From: Foliamicus sp963666765
GTDB taxonomy: Bacteria > Pseudomonadota > Gammaproteobacteria > Steroidobacterales > Foliamicaceae
Reading direction: 5' to 3'
Length of the DNA: 64,000 nucleotides
Assembly (NCBI GenBank): GCA_963666765.1
Contig: OY762933.1
Location: 558,001 to 622,000, forward strand
In this document: positions 25,077 to 33,389 of the stretch, one piece after another
Layout: the number at the start of each line of letters is the position of its first letter
Numbering within the stretch: the first letter of the stretch is position 1
Program-made: the position numbers and the translations under genes
Notes under the pieces: generated by a model
The model's database searches: none
Seen by the model: the letters and a program-made list of their open reading frames with translations, nothing else
What the model was told of the DNA's origin: nothing

Positions 25077-26120
25077 ATGCCCACCAACGTCACGCAGGAA
25101 TACAAGAAGGCCGAGCAGGCGTTTCGCGAGGCGAGGGAACCGCAGGATCGCCTGCGCTGCCTGCGCGAGATGCTGCGGCTGATTCCCAAGCACAAGGGTA
25201 CCGAACACGTTCAGGCGGACATCAAGACCCGGATCAAGCAGCTCACCACCGAACTGTCCCGTCCGCGCAAGGGAGGCGCGCGCTCCGGACCCGCGCATGC
25301 CGTGCGCCGCGAGGGAGCGGCGCAGGTGGCGATGCTGGGCGCGCCCAACGCCGGCAAGTCGCAGTTGCATTCGGCCCTTACGGGTTCGCAGTCCACTGTC
25401 GGCGCCTGGCCGCACACTACCGAAACCCCGATACCTGGAATGGCCCCGTATCACGACATCCATTTTCAGCTCGTGGACCTCCCTCCTGTGGCGCTTGAGC
25501 GCACCCAGCCCTGGCTGGCGACCGCGTTGCAGCCGGCCGACGGCGCGCTGCTGGTGGTCGACATCGCTTCGCCGGACTGCGCGGAGGAAATCGGAATCGT
25601 GCTGGACAAGATGGCTGAAAAGCGCGTGACTTTCGTTGCCGACTGGCCGGGGCTTCCGGATCCGCGCAAACGCCGCCGAAAGAAGCGGAAGGCCCGCAAG
25701 CAGGAGACCTTCGAGGACCTGTTCCGCATCCGCCTCCCTGCCCTGCTGGTGGCCAACAAGATCGACCTGGGCGAATACCGGGACCGGCTGGACGGTCTAA
25801 GCAGAAAGCTCGGTTTTCCGGCGCTTGCCGTATCGGCCGAGGCGGGGGAGAACCTGGACGCCATACCCGAGTTCCTTTTCCGGGGCCTGGGCGTGGTGCG
25901 CGCCTACACCAAGACGCCCGGCAAGCCCCCCGATCTGGGACGCCCCTTTACCTTGCGCCATGGCGCCACGGTGAGCGAACTGGCCTCACTGGTGCACAAG
26001 GACATCGCGGGCAGCCTGAAGTTCGCGCGCATCTGGGGCGAGAAGGTTTATGACGGTCAGCAGGTGAGCCCCCGCCACCTCATCCACGACGGCGACATCC
26101 TGGAACTCCACCACCGGTAG
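25077..26120 (+). CDS. OBG/DRG-type GTPase with C-terminal TGS domain
   Basis: ATG at 25077 gives 347 residues. A helical N-terminal part (about 1-80, with the charged KEQxx/REMLRLIPKHKGTEHVQADIKTRIKQL helices seen in DRG proteins) leads into a G domain: G1 GAPNAGKSQL, G3-like VDLPPV where DxxG is expected, G4 NKID, G5 SAEAGENL. A basic RKRRRKKRKARKQ loop lies between G3 and G4. The last 75 residues are a TGS domain with LRHGATVSELASLVHKDI and GDILELHHR. DRG-family GTPases bind RNA or ribosomes. The missing G3 glycine (DLPP) should affect GTP hydrolysis. It is divergent from pyrB with 52 bp between start codons. Confidence 0.85.
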   Translation: MPTNVTQEYKKAEQAFREAREPQDRLRCLREMLRLIPKHKGTEHVQADIKTRIKQLTTELSRPRKGGARSGPAHAVRREGAAQVAMLGAPNAGKSQLHSALTGSQSTVGAWPHTTETPIPGMAPYHDIHFQLVDLPPVALERTQPWLATALQPADGALLVVDIASPDCAEEIGIVLDKMAEKRVTFVADWPGLPDPRKRRRKKRKARKQETFEDLFRIRLPALLVANKIDLGEYRDRLDGLSRKLGFPALAVSAEAGENLDAIPEFLFRGLGVVRAYTKTPGKPPDLGRPFTLRHGATVSELASLVHKDIAGSLKFARIWGEKVYDGQQVSPRHLIHDGDILELHHR

Positions 26121-26140
26121 CCTTGTATTGCTAACCCGCG

Positions 26141-26233
26141 CCATTTCTCTCCTCCCCCTGTTGAGAGGCGCCATCCTGGCTCGGTTCCGCCATCCTGGCT
26201 TCAACGCTCTCCACAGGGGGAGGAGAGAAATGG
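26141..26233. repeat. 93 bp inverted-repeat element between convergent genes
   Basis: CCATTTCTCTCCTCCCCCTG at 26141 has its exact reverse complement at 26214-26233, and with the flanking GAGAG/CTCTC the arms reach 27 bp with one mismatch. The loop holds two direct copies of CGCCATCCTGGCT. It lies between convergent genes, so it may be a two-way terminator, or a small non-coding mobile repeat. The end sequences differ from the MITE at 9.4 kb. Confidence 0.7.
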
Positions 26234-26245
26234 CTCTACCTGCGC

Positions 26246-26911
26246 TCAGGCGCCGGGTTTGAGGACGGACAGGACGGCGATGGCGGCGATGCACAGCCAG
26301 AGCAGTCCCAGCAGCGCCGTGGCGCTCGCGTAGTTCCTGCGGATTGCGCTCTCGCGCGCGGAGTTGGAGCCTTCCGCTTCGATCTGCCGCCAGATGCCGA
26401 AGAACTGGATGATGTAGAAGCGGATGCCAATGCCGCAGGCGATCACTGCGCCGAAGAGGACGAGCTTCCAGGCCAGCCATCCCTCAAGTGATATTGACCC
26501 GAATCCCGCGGCCAGGCCGGCCACGACCAGCACAGCCATCAACACGTAGCGCATGAGGCGATCCAGCAACGCCAGTTGTTTTCCGGCGGCACCGTGCCTC
26601 AAGCGGTGAACGGCCTCGACGAAGGTCAGCCAGGCCAAAGTTGCAAAGCCCGCTGTCCACGCCAGCGGCGCACCGCCGGGAAAGTAGCCCAGCAACGCCG
26701 AAAGGACGGTGCCGAGGCCCACCTGCAGGACCAGCGCATACCGAACGTGCTGATCCACGTCCATCACATGTTCCATCAGCCGTTTGCGCTCCTCGAAAGG
26801 CATTGATGCCGCCCGGCAGACAAAGCGGAATTCGCTGTTGATGACGAACTCGGCGCCCAGCCAGTAGCCGAGCACTGCGATATGTATTACGAGGAGCAGG
26901 TTGATGAGCAT
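26246..26911 (-). CDS. Conserved membrane protein, paralogue of the 8.6 kb protein
   Basis: The 221-residue protein has about six hydrophobic helices. The first (VIHIAVLGYWLGAEFVINS), a middle helix after WLAWKLVLFGAVIACGIGIRF, and the end VLSVLKPGA all line up with the protein at 8646-9389. It has no recognisable catalytic motif. It is 15 bases downstream of the aldo/keto reductase and shares its operon, so it may serve the flavoenzyme pathway, for example as a heme- or quinone-linked partner; this is a guess from context. Confidence 0.7.
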   Translation of the reverse strand: MLINLLLVIHIAVLGYWLGAEFVINSEFRFVCRAASMPFEERKRLMEHVMDVDQHVRYALVLQVGLGTVLSALLGYFPGGAPLAWTAGFATLAWLTFVEAVHRLRHGAAGKQLALLDRLMRYVLMAVLVVAGLAAGFGSISLEGWLAWKLVLFGAVIACGIGIRFYIIQFFGIWRQIEAEGSNSARESAIRRNYASATALLGLLWLCIAAIAVLSVLKPGA

Positions 26912-26926
26912 GCGTGGTTCCGGTTG

Positions 26927-27904
26927 TCAGTCGATTGCTTCCAGTACGGTCTGGTTGGCCGCCGTTTCCGGAAGGCCCATATACGGTCGAGTGCTGTAGG
27001 CGTCATCCAGCCGGCTCAGCAGCGCGTCGGGGAGCGTAATCCCGGCCGCGGCCAGTGCATCCTCGATGTGTTCTATGCGGGTCGCTCCGACGAGCGGAGT
27101 CGTGACGCCCGGCCGGGTCCACAGCCAGGCCACAGCGGCATGGGCGGGCTTGATGCCGTACTCGTCCGATACCGCCGCCAGCACGTCCAGCACCTTGTCG
27201 CGGGGTTCGCCGTACATCTGGTCCGCGACATCGTCCGTCCTTGCGCGCGGTGTGGATAAGGGATCACCCGGACGCGCAAGCCGGCCGCGTGCGAGCGGAC
27301 TCCAGGGCAATGCGGCGATTCCCTGGTCCAGGCAGAACGGGAGCAGATCGCGTTCTTCCTCGCGATACAGCAGGTTGTAGTGGACCTGCACGGCCTCGAA
27401 CTCGGGCCAGCCGTTCGCCCGGGCGGCGAAATTCATCTTGGCCAGCTGCCAGGCGCGAAGATTGCACGCCCCCAGGTGGCGCACCTTGCCGTCCTGCACC
27501 AGCCGGCCGAGTGCTTCCATCGTTTCCTCGACGGGGGTCTTCTCGTCATACAGGTGTATCTGCAGCAGGTCGATGGCCTCGACACCCAGGCGCTTGAGCG
27601 ATGCCTCGCATGACGCGCGCACGTTGCGCGCGGAAAGGCCCCACTCGCCGTCGCCGACCGGGAAATAGAGCTTGGTTGCGACGATGACGCGCTCGCGCGC
27701 CGCGGCCTCGCGCAGCATGCGTCCCAGCACCCGCTCGCTGCGCCCGGTGGAATACACGTTGGCGGTATCGAAAAAGGTGATGCCGAGTTCGAGCGCCCGG
27801 GCGAGTATTTCCAGGGACTCCTGCTCGTCAAGTACCCAGGGCCGCCAGCGGCTGGACCCGAAACCCATGCAGCCGAGCGCGACCCGCGGCAGGGAGAGGG
27901 GCAT
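26927..27904 (-). CDS. Aldo/keto reductase
   Basis: ATG at 27904 overlaps the upstream stop as ATGA, giving 325 residues. The AKR tetrad is visible: Asp and Tyr in FFDTANVYSTGRSE, Lys in VIVATKLYFP, and His in LLQIHLYDEKTPVEETMEALGRLVQDGKVRHLGACN. The C-terminal PGVTTPLVGATRIEHIEDALAA binds the NADP phosphate. It is closest to bacterial AKRs that reduce sugar-derived or aromatic aldehydes and ketones. It is the sixth gene of the 34.3-26.2 kb operon. Confidence 0.9.
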   Translation of the reverse strand: MPLSLPRVALGCMGFGSSRWRPWVLDEQESLEILARALELGITFFDTANVYSTGRSERVLGRMLREAAARERVIVATKLYFPVGDGEWGLSARNVRASCEASLKRLGVEAIDLLQIHLYDEKTPVEETMEALGRLVQDGKVRHLGACNLRAWQLAKMNFAARANGWPEFEAVQVHYNLLYREEERDLLPFCLDQGIAALPWSPLARGRLARPGDPLSTPRARTDDVADQMYGEPRDKVLDVLAAVSDEYGIKPAHAAVAWLWTRPGVTTPLVGATRIEHIEDALAAAGITLPDALLSRLDDAYSTRPYMGLPETAANQTVLEAID

Positions 27905-29157
27905 CAGATTTGCTTGCCGAGGACGGGTTCGGCGTCCGCAGGGGTTGCGTCGCCGTCGATCAACGGGTCCCCGGTCGGCACGCCCAGCCGAATCTTGCCG
28001 GTCGGCGCCATGGATTGCTCCCAGTTGAGCTCGATGTGCGTGGATATGGCCCGGCAATCGCGGTACAGCCGCTGCACGGGGTTGGAGGCCTTTTGCCCCG
28101 TAACGCCCATCATGGCGGCCAGTGAGTCCGTAGTGGACGCGCACAGCCGTGCCCCGAAGGTCACCAGCCGCCGCATGCGCAGCAGCCGCTCGCCGACAAT
28201 CTCCTCGCCTGCCGCGCCGGCGGCGTGAAGGTCCCGAATCACTTCCTGGAACACCAATTCCGCGGCGTCGAGCTGCGCGCAGGCTTCACCGACGCGAACC
28301 TGAACCGGCGCCTGCGACACGATCGATTCCCTGAACAGCTTTCCCGTACGAGTCCGGGTTTGCGCACAATAGGACTCCAGTGCCCCCCGAGCCGCGCCGA
28401 GCAGCGGCCCCTGGAACCAGCTTCCCTGGTAAGGAAAAGTGCGAACGCGGTGCACGTAGCTTTCCGCAATCGCGGCGCCCGGCGGGTCCATGCTGGCGAA
28501 CTCTTCGATGGTCACGACGCGCCGCGCCGGCAAGTACACCTGGTCGGCCGACACGTCATGGCTGCCGGTGCCGCGTAGGCCCTCGACGTGCCAGGTGTCG
28601 TGCACCTGGTACTCGCCCGGGAGCAGCAACGCGAAGTGCGAAATCCCGCCTTCGGGGTCCTCGCGGGCGGTGACCATCACGCCGCTTGCAACATTTATGC
28701 CGCTGACAAACGCCCATCGCCCCGTCAGCTCCCAGCCGGAGCCGTCGCGCTGAATAGCGCCCCCGCCGGCCGAGCCGGTCGCCAGCACGGCGTCGTCGCC
28801 GGCGCTTGCGAAGAACTCGTCCTGGGCCTCCGGCAGGAACCGGGCCACGAACATCACGTGGGAAAAGACGAGTGACACCAGCCACCCCGTCGATCCACAC
28901 TCTCGCGCGAGCCGCTCGCTCACGGCGAAATGAGGGCCCCAGTCGAGCGCGTAGCCCCCGTAGCGGCGAGGCCGGTACAGCTTGTGAAACCCGGCCGCCC
29001 TCAGCGCCTTGACGACCTCCGGAACGGGATCGCGCAGCTGCTCGGAGAGGACGGCATTCTCACCCACAATCGGAGCAAGCGCCTCGGCGGCGGCAGCCAG
29101 CTCAGCCGGCGTCGGCACTGATGAATCCTTTGGGGCCGGAGCAATCTTGCGGGACAT
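27904..29157 (-). CDS. Acyl-CoA-dehydrogenase-fold flavoprotein (group D monooxygenase type)
   Basis: The 417-residue protein has the acyl-CoA-dehydrogenase fold. It has an N-terminal helical domain ending RPRRYGGYALDWGPHFAVSERLARECGSTGWLVSL, a beta domain with WELTGRWAFVSGINVASGVMVTA, and a C-terminal helix bundle ending IELNWEQSMAPTGKIRLG. The catalytic glutamate of true acyl-CoA dehydrogenases is not evident. The pattern resembles HsaA/HpaB-like or DszC-like monooxygenases that use reduced flavin from a partner. No flavin reductase gene lies nearby, so the partner must be elsewhere if this is the activity. It shares the operon with other flavoenzymes. Confidence 0.7.
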   Translation of the reverse strand: MSRKIAPAPKDSSVPTPAELAAAAEALAPIVGENAVLSEQLRDPVPEVVKALRAAGFHKLYRPRRYGGYALDWGPHFAVSERLARECGSTGWLVSLVFSHVMFVARFLPEAQDEFFASAGDDAVLATGSAGGGAIQRDGSGWELTGRWAFVSGINVASGVMVTAREDPEGGISHFALLLPGEYQVHDTWHVEGLRGTGSHDVSADQVYLPARRVVTIEEFASMDPPGAAIAESYVHRVRTFPYQGSWFQGPLLGAARGALESYCAQTRTRTGKLFRESIVSQAPVQVRVGEACAQLDAAELVFQEVIRDLHAAGAAGEEIVGERLLRMRRLVTFGARLCASTTDSLAAMMGVTGQKASNPVQRLYRDCRAISTHIELNWEQSMAPTGKIRLGVPTGDPLIDGDATPADAEPVLGKQI

Positions 29158-29225
29158 CCTGAATACCTGGAAAAGAAGCCAGGCAAAAATGATAGCCCGG
29201 GGTCCTCGGTCGCGGCGCCGGACCT

Positions 29226-30806
29226 CTACAGCCCGAGCGCGCCGGGATTGAACAGGTTCTTCCCATCGACCGCCTTCTTGATCGCCCCCAACAACTCCGT
29301 TGCGGCAGGATCGCGATCGCGCAGCAGCGGATACTGCTTTCCCACCTGCAAGTGGCCTGCGCCATAGCGGTGATACTGCTCAATCGCCGCCTGGCGCATG
29401 GCCTGAACCAGCTCGGCGCCGGCCGGATTGGGCGGGTACGATGGAATCGAGCTTCTGTAAGCCTGATCGAGGACCGTGCGGTGATAAACGCTTTGCTCGT
29501 CCTTCCAGTAGAAGGCCGGCTCGTACAGAAAGGATCCTGCGCCCAGCGAAGAGAAAATCAGCCCTGTGTGAACGCCGTGTTCGGTCATGTCCTGCCGCCG
29601 GCTTGCGAGGTACTGCCTGAACTCGCGGTGGAACGCCAGGACCGACGAGGCCGGCAGTATCCCGTGCACCGGCACCCATCGTTCGCCCGCCGGCCCGAGA
29701 ACATTGTGAAGTGGCGCGAAAGGCGTCGCGTATACGACTAATGGCACCGAATTGGGAATCTCCCAACCATTCTGAAGCGCCAGCCGGCGCACTAGCCGCA
29801 CTTTACTGCGGATCTCCCCGGCGGACTGCCCTTCAAGTATGTAGTGCGCCGCATAGGGTGCGGCCGATAGCGCCCTGCTGCCCGACAGACCCATGCGTAA
29901 GACCTGCAGGAGCCCGCGCACCGGGCTGTGCGACGCGGCCATGACGGATCTGGCCATCTCAAGGCGCGTTGACACATCGCCGCTCTTTCCGATCTGTCCC
30001 TGCTGCAGGGCGCTGTCGAGGGCAAAACACTTTTCTTCGACCACATGCCCGGCAATGCCTGACATTGCCTGTATCGCGCCTTCGAATGTCCCGAATCCGA
30101 AGGAAAGGCAACCGGACCTGGGCCGCGCTTTCATTAATTTCAAGGTAATCCGCGCCTTGAAACCCAGCGCGCCGCAGTCGCCTGTGAATACCGCAGTCAG
30201 GTCCGGCCCGTAATGGCGGAAGAAAGGAACCCCGGCCTTTGACCCGGCCTGCCCGGTCCTGATGATCCGCCCATCGGCCGTGATGACCTCCATGGCCAGC
30301 ACACTTTCACAGGACACGCCCCAGGTGTTCGTGCCCAGTCCCAGGGCGTTCTGACTGATCGAACCGCCAACGGTAGCCGCAAGCCCGGAGAAGGGGCCCC
30401 GAAACGGAGAGCGTATTCCGCGTGCTCCTAGCGCCTTATCCAGTTCGGCCCAGGTTACGCCCGGCTCGACCGTCACGAACATGTCCTGCTCGTTGATCTC
30501 GACAATGCGATCCAGCCGTCCGGCATCGATCAGGATTGCTCGCGCGGTGGTCGGAAGATAGCCCGCCGTGTACGACGCCCCGCCGCCTCGCGGCACAATG
30601 GCAACGTCGTTGGCGTAGGCACAGGCGATTACTTTCCGCGCTTCCTCGATCGAGCCCGGGCGAACGACGGCAATCGGGATTTCGAGGCGCCGGTAAACGT
30701 CCGTGGCAAAAAATTCCCGCCTGTCGTCGACGATCAGATGATCACCGCCGACAATCCGGTCCAGGCGCTGCAGAAACTCGTTCCCGGCGGTCTCCGGCGG
30801 CGGCAT
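29226..30806 (-). CDS. FAD-linked oxidase, vanillyl-alcohol-oxidase/GlcD type
   Basis: ATG at 30806 gives 526 residues starting PPPETAGNEFLQRLDRIVGG. The FAD_binding_4 domain is clear: IAVVRPGSIEEARKVIACAYANDVAIVPRGGGASYTAGYLP and DMFVTVEPGVTWAELDKALGARG, then GGSISQNALGLGTNTWGVSCESVLAMEVITADG. The C-terminal DPAATELLGAIKKAVDGKNLFNPGALGL is the usual 'DP...NPG' end. The family oxidises phenolic side chains (4-cresol, eugenol, vanillyl alcohol) or hydroxy acids. The start region has been tandemly duplicated: a second ATG with the same GGAGACGGAGA site lies 48 bases upstream at 30854, and either could be used. Confidence 0.8.
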   Translation of the reverse strand: MPPPETAGNEFLQRLDRIVGGDHLIVDDRREFFATDVYRRLEIPIAVVRPGSIEEARKVIACAYANDVAIVPRGGGASYTAGYLPTTARAILIDAGRLDRIVEINEQDMFVTVEPGVTWAELDKALGARGIRSPFRGPFSGLAATVGGSISQNALGLGTNTWGVSCESVLAMEVITADGRIIRTGQAGSKAGVPFFRHYGPDLTAVFTGDCGALGFKARITLKLMKARPRSGCLSFGFGTFEGAIQAMSGIAGHVVEEKCFALDSALQQGQIGKSGDVSTRLEMARSVMAASHSPVRGLLQVLRMGLSGSRALSAAPYAAHYILEGQSAGEIRSKVRLVRRLALQNGWEIPNSVPLVVYATPFAPLHNVLGPAGERWVPVHGILPASSVLAFHREFRQYLASRRQDMTEHGVHTGLIFSSLGAGSFLYEPAFYWKDEQSVYHRTVLDQAYRSSIPSYPPNPAGAELVQAMRQAAIEQYHRYGAGHLQVGKQYPLLRDRDPAATELLGAIKKAVDGKNLFNPGALGL

Positions 30807-30890
30807 TCTCCGTCTCCCGGGGCAATCAGGACCCGCGGGCCCCGGCGGCGGCATTCTCCGTCTCCGGGGCAATCAGGACCCGCGGGCCCC
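30796..30890. repeat. Tandem duplication of a stop codon-ribosome site-start codon unit
   Basis: Two copies (48 and 47 bp, differing by one C) lie head to tail. On the minus strand each reads GGGGCCCGCGGGTCC, a TGA, then GGAGACGGAGAATG and CCGCCGCC. The upstream copy contains the MFS stop codon, and both copies contain a ribosome site with an ATG in frame with the oxidase. Confidence 0.85.
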
Positions 30891-32204
30891 GGCGGCCCCC
30901 GTGCGCGGCATGAAGCGCAATCCGGCCCACAGGATTAGTCCCGCTACCGTTATCAGTGAGGTGCTGACCACAGCGATGGAGCGGCTGATCATCATGGGAT
31001 CGCCCAGGACATAATCCGTGAACAAAGCGATGAACCAGGGTCCGCATCCTTGCCCGATCAACGTGCCGGCAAAGGTGTATACAGCCACAAGCTGCCCCCT
31101 GATCTGGTTGGGCGCCAGGCTTGGAATCGCCGCTATCGCCGCCCCGAATGACATGGTCCCGAAATAAGTGAGCGGCACGACCAGGACCGCACTCCCCAAC
31201 CCTGAGCCGGCGAGTGCAAAGCCGAGTACCAAGGGTATGGTGATAGCGGCGGAAATCAATGGGGTGATGATGAAAGTCCGGGGTCCGAATCGGGTGAACA
31301 GCCTGTCGCACAACCACCCGCCCGATACCGTGCCTGCGGTGGCGCAGACCAGGAACGCGGCGCCGTACAGCTGACCGATTTCAGAGGCCGTCCATCCGTA
31401 GGTACGAATGAAGAAAGTGGGAACCCAGGCGGTCAAACCGTACTGGAAGGCATTGATCAGCGACATGCCCGCGAAGATGGAAATCCACATGGCCTTGTCG
31501 CGGCGCAGGAAAGCAAGCGCTTTCGCCAGCGACATGCTCTCACCGCGCCGTCCGGCCAGACCGCGCCGCGCGGGCTCGCGAACGAAGAAGAACAGGCCGA
31601 GAAACAGAATGCTGGGGATACTTGCGAAACCGAAAGCGAGTTGCCATGACCGCACGTCCCCTACCAGCGGCAGGGTGAAGAACTCGGTCGTCGGCAATCC
31701 GCCGATTACGATGCCTCCCAGCGCGAGCGCCAGCCCGGAACCGACAAAGCTTGAGGCCGTGACGGTGCTGGTTGCCAGCGCGATTTTGCCGGGCCTGAAG
31801 TAGTCGCTGAGTAGGGAAAAACCGGCCGGAACAAGCGCTGCCTCGCCGAGTCCCACGAGCATGCGGGCAACAAACAGCGACCAGTAGCCGTCAGCGAGCA
31901 TGCACCCGAGAGTAGCCAGACTCCAGGCCACCACGCTGAGTGCGATGAGCTTGACCCGGCTGTAGCTGTCCGCCAGCCTTCCAGCGGGAATGGCCATGCA
32001 GGCGTACAGCATGGCAAAGGCAAAACCGAGAAGCAGGCTTACTTTCGTGTCGCTGAGCTCGAAAGTCAGCCGCATGGGCTCTACCAGGAGATTGATGACC
32101 ATCCTGTCAATGTAGCTTCCGATCTGCAGCAGGGAGATCGTGACCACGACGAACCAGGCATAGGCTGGCCGTGCGTCGGGGGCGTCGGGGGCGCGTTCGG
32201 ACAC
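30873..32204 (-). CDS. MFS transporter (spinster/ACS-like)
   Basis: GTG at 32204, one base after the upstream stop codon, gives 443 residues with twelve predicted helices. Motifs typical of MFS are GFAFAMLYACMAIPAGRLADSYSRV after helix 2 and helix 4-5 MLVGLGEAALVPAGFSLLSDYFRPGKIALA. The branch resembles transporters of organic acids and aromatic compounds (hexuronate/phthalate and spinster types). The frame further upstream runs through the FAD monooxygenase gene, so the longer start is not used. It probably imports, or exports, the substrate of the operon. Confidence 0.85.
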   Translation of the reverse strand: MSERAPDAPDARPAYAWFVVVTISLLQIGSYIDRMVINLLVEPMRLTFELSDTKVSLLLGFAFAMLYACMAIPAGRLADSYSRVKLIALSVVAWSLATLGCMLADGYWSLFVARMLVGLGEAALVPAGFSLLSDYFRPGKIALATSTVTASSFVGSGLALALGGIVIGGLPTTEFFTLPLVGDVRSWQLAFGFASIPSILFLGLFFFVREPARRGLAGRRGESMSLAKALAFLRRDKAMWISIFAGMSLINAFQYGLTAWVPTFFIRTYGWTASEIGQLYGAAFLVCATAGTVSGGWLCDRLFTRFGPRTFIITPLISAAITIPLVLGFALAGSGLGSAVLVVPLTYFGTMSFGAAIAAIPSLAPNQIRGQLVAVYTFAGTLIGQGCGPWFIALFTDYVLGDPMMISRSIAVVSTSLITVAGLILWAGLRFMPRTGAAGARGS

Positions 32205-32205
32205 T

Positions 32206-33363
32206 TCAGATAACGACGCTTGTTGCGTCGTAATTGAATAGCTGCGTCTGCAGTAATTCGTGAATGGTATCGCCAGGTTCGGGCCTGCGATGTTTTCGTT
32301 CCCCTTGAGCCGCCGACTGCTCGACGGTTTCATTGGCGCGCGGCAGGCGGGCCGCCTCATACTTTGCCAGCGCGGTTGCGGGGTCATCGTATTCGGCAAG
32401 CGCCCGCGCAAGCACAAAGCCGTCTTCAATCGCTATGGACGACCCCTGCCCCAGGAAGGGCAGCATGGGGTGGGCCGCGTCGCCGAGCAGTGTCGCGCGT
32501 TCCCGGGTCCAACGTGGGAGCGGGCTGCGGCCGAACAGTCCCCATTTGTGGCAATGTCCACCCCGCGTGTTCTTGATGATGTGGATAACCTCGGGAGCCC
32601 ACCCCACAAAGTTTTCCAATACTTCGTCAATCCCGGCACCCACAAACCAGCCTTCATCCGTCCATTCGGCCCGCTGTGCGAAAGCCACGTAGTTGACCAG
32701 CTCCTTGCCGCGTATCAGGTAACGCGTGAAATGCCGGCCCGGCCCGCTGAAGGTGGCGGATGATGGAGCAATCAGGTTGTCGGGCAGACGGTCAACGGGC
32801 GTCAGGCCGCGATAGGCCACATATCCCAGGTAACGGGGCTTGTCGGGGCGCCACAAAAGGTCGCGCATCACGGACTTGATGCCGTCGCAACCGATGAGCA
32901 CTTCGCCTGTGGCGCTGGAGCCATCGCCAAATCGGGCTTCAATCGAGTCATCGTGGCTCTCAAGGCTGACAAAATCCTTGTTCAAGTGAATCGCGTCGGG
33001 ATCGTTGCCCAGTACCGTCCCGGTTAACAGGGCGTGCAGGTCCGCACGGTGAACCTGATAGTAGGGTGCCCCGTACTGTTCTTCGTAGTTGACGGATTTA
33101 TCCAGAGTGCGGACTTCACCGGTATCGAAATGCTTAGTGCACAGCGCTTCCGGGCTGTTGCATATCTGCTCGAGTTGCCGCCGCAGCCCCAGAGCAATGA
33201 GTACGCGCGTCGAATTCGGACTCAGAGAGATGCCTGCGCCGACCTCTTCCAAAGCGGGGGCCTTTTCGAAAACACGGCAAGGCAAGCCGAAGCGCTGCAG
33301 GCCGAGCGCGGTGACCAGTCCACCGAACCCGGCGCCCACAATGATTACGCCACAACCTTGCAT
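32206..33363 (-). CDS. FAD-dependent aromatic-type monooxygenase
   Basis: ATG at 33363 gives 385 residues. GCGVIIVGAGFGGLVTALGLQRFGLPCRVFEKA is the Rossmann FAD motif, LIGCDGIKSVMRDLLW the DG motif, and ATLLGDAAHPMLPFLGQGSSIAIEDGFVLARAL the GD motif. This is the p-hydroxybenzoate-hydroxylase class; the order of motifs best fits salicylate or 6-hydroxynicotinate hydroxylases, which add oxygen to a phenolic ring using NAD(P)H. With the VOC protein before it and the FAD oxidase after it, the operon looks like phenolic-ring catabolism, but the substrate cannot be read from sequence. Confidence 0.85.
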   Translation of the reverse strand: MQGCGVIIVGAGFGGLVTALGLQRFGLPCRVFEKAPALEEVGAGISLSPNSTRVLIALGLRRQLEQICNSPEALCTKHFDTGEVRTLDKSVNYEEQYGAPYYQVHRADLHALLTGTVLGNDPDAIHLNKDFVSLESHDDSIEARFGDGSSATGEVLIGCDGIKSVMRDLLWRPDKPRYLGYVAYRGLTPVDRLPDNLIAPSSATFSGPGRHFTRYLIRGKELVNYVAFAQRAEWTDEGWFVGAGIDEVLENFVGWAPEVIHIIKNTRGGHCHKWGLFGRSPLPRWTRERATLLGDAAHPMLPFLGQGSSIAIEDGFVLARALAEYDDPATALAKYEAARLPRANETVEQSAAQGERKHRRPEPGDTIHELLQTQLFNYDATSVVI

Positions 33364-33389
33364 CGCGCCCTTCAATTGCCTATGCCGGT

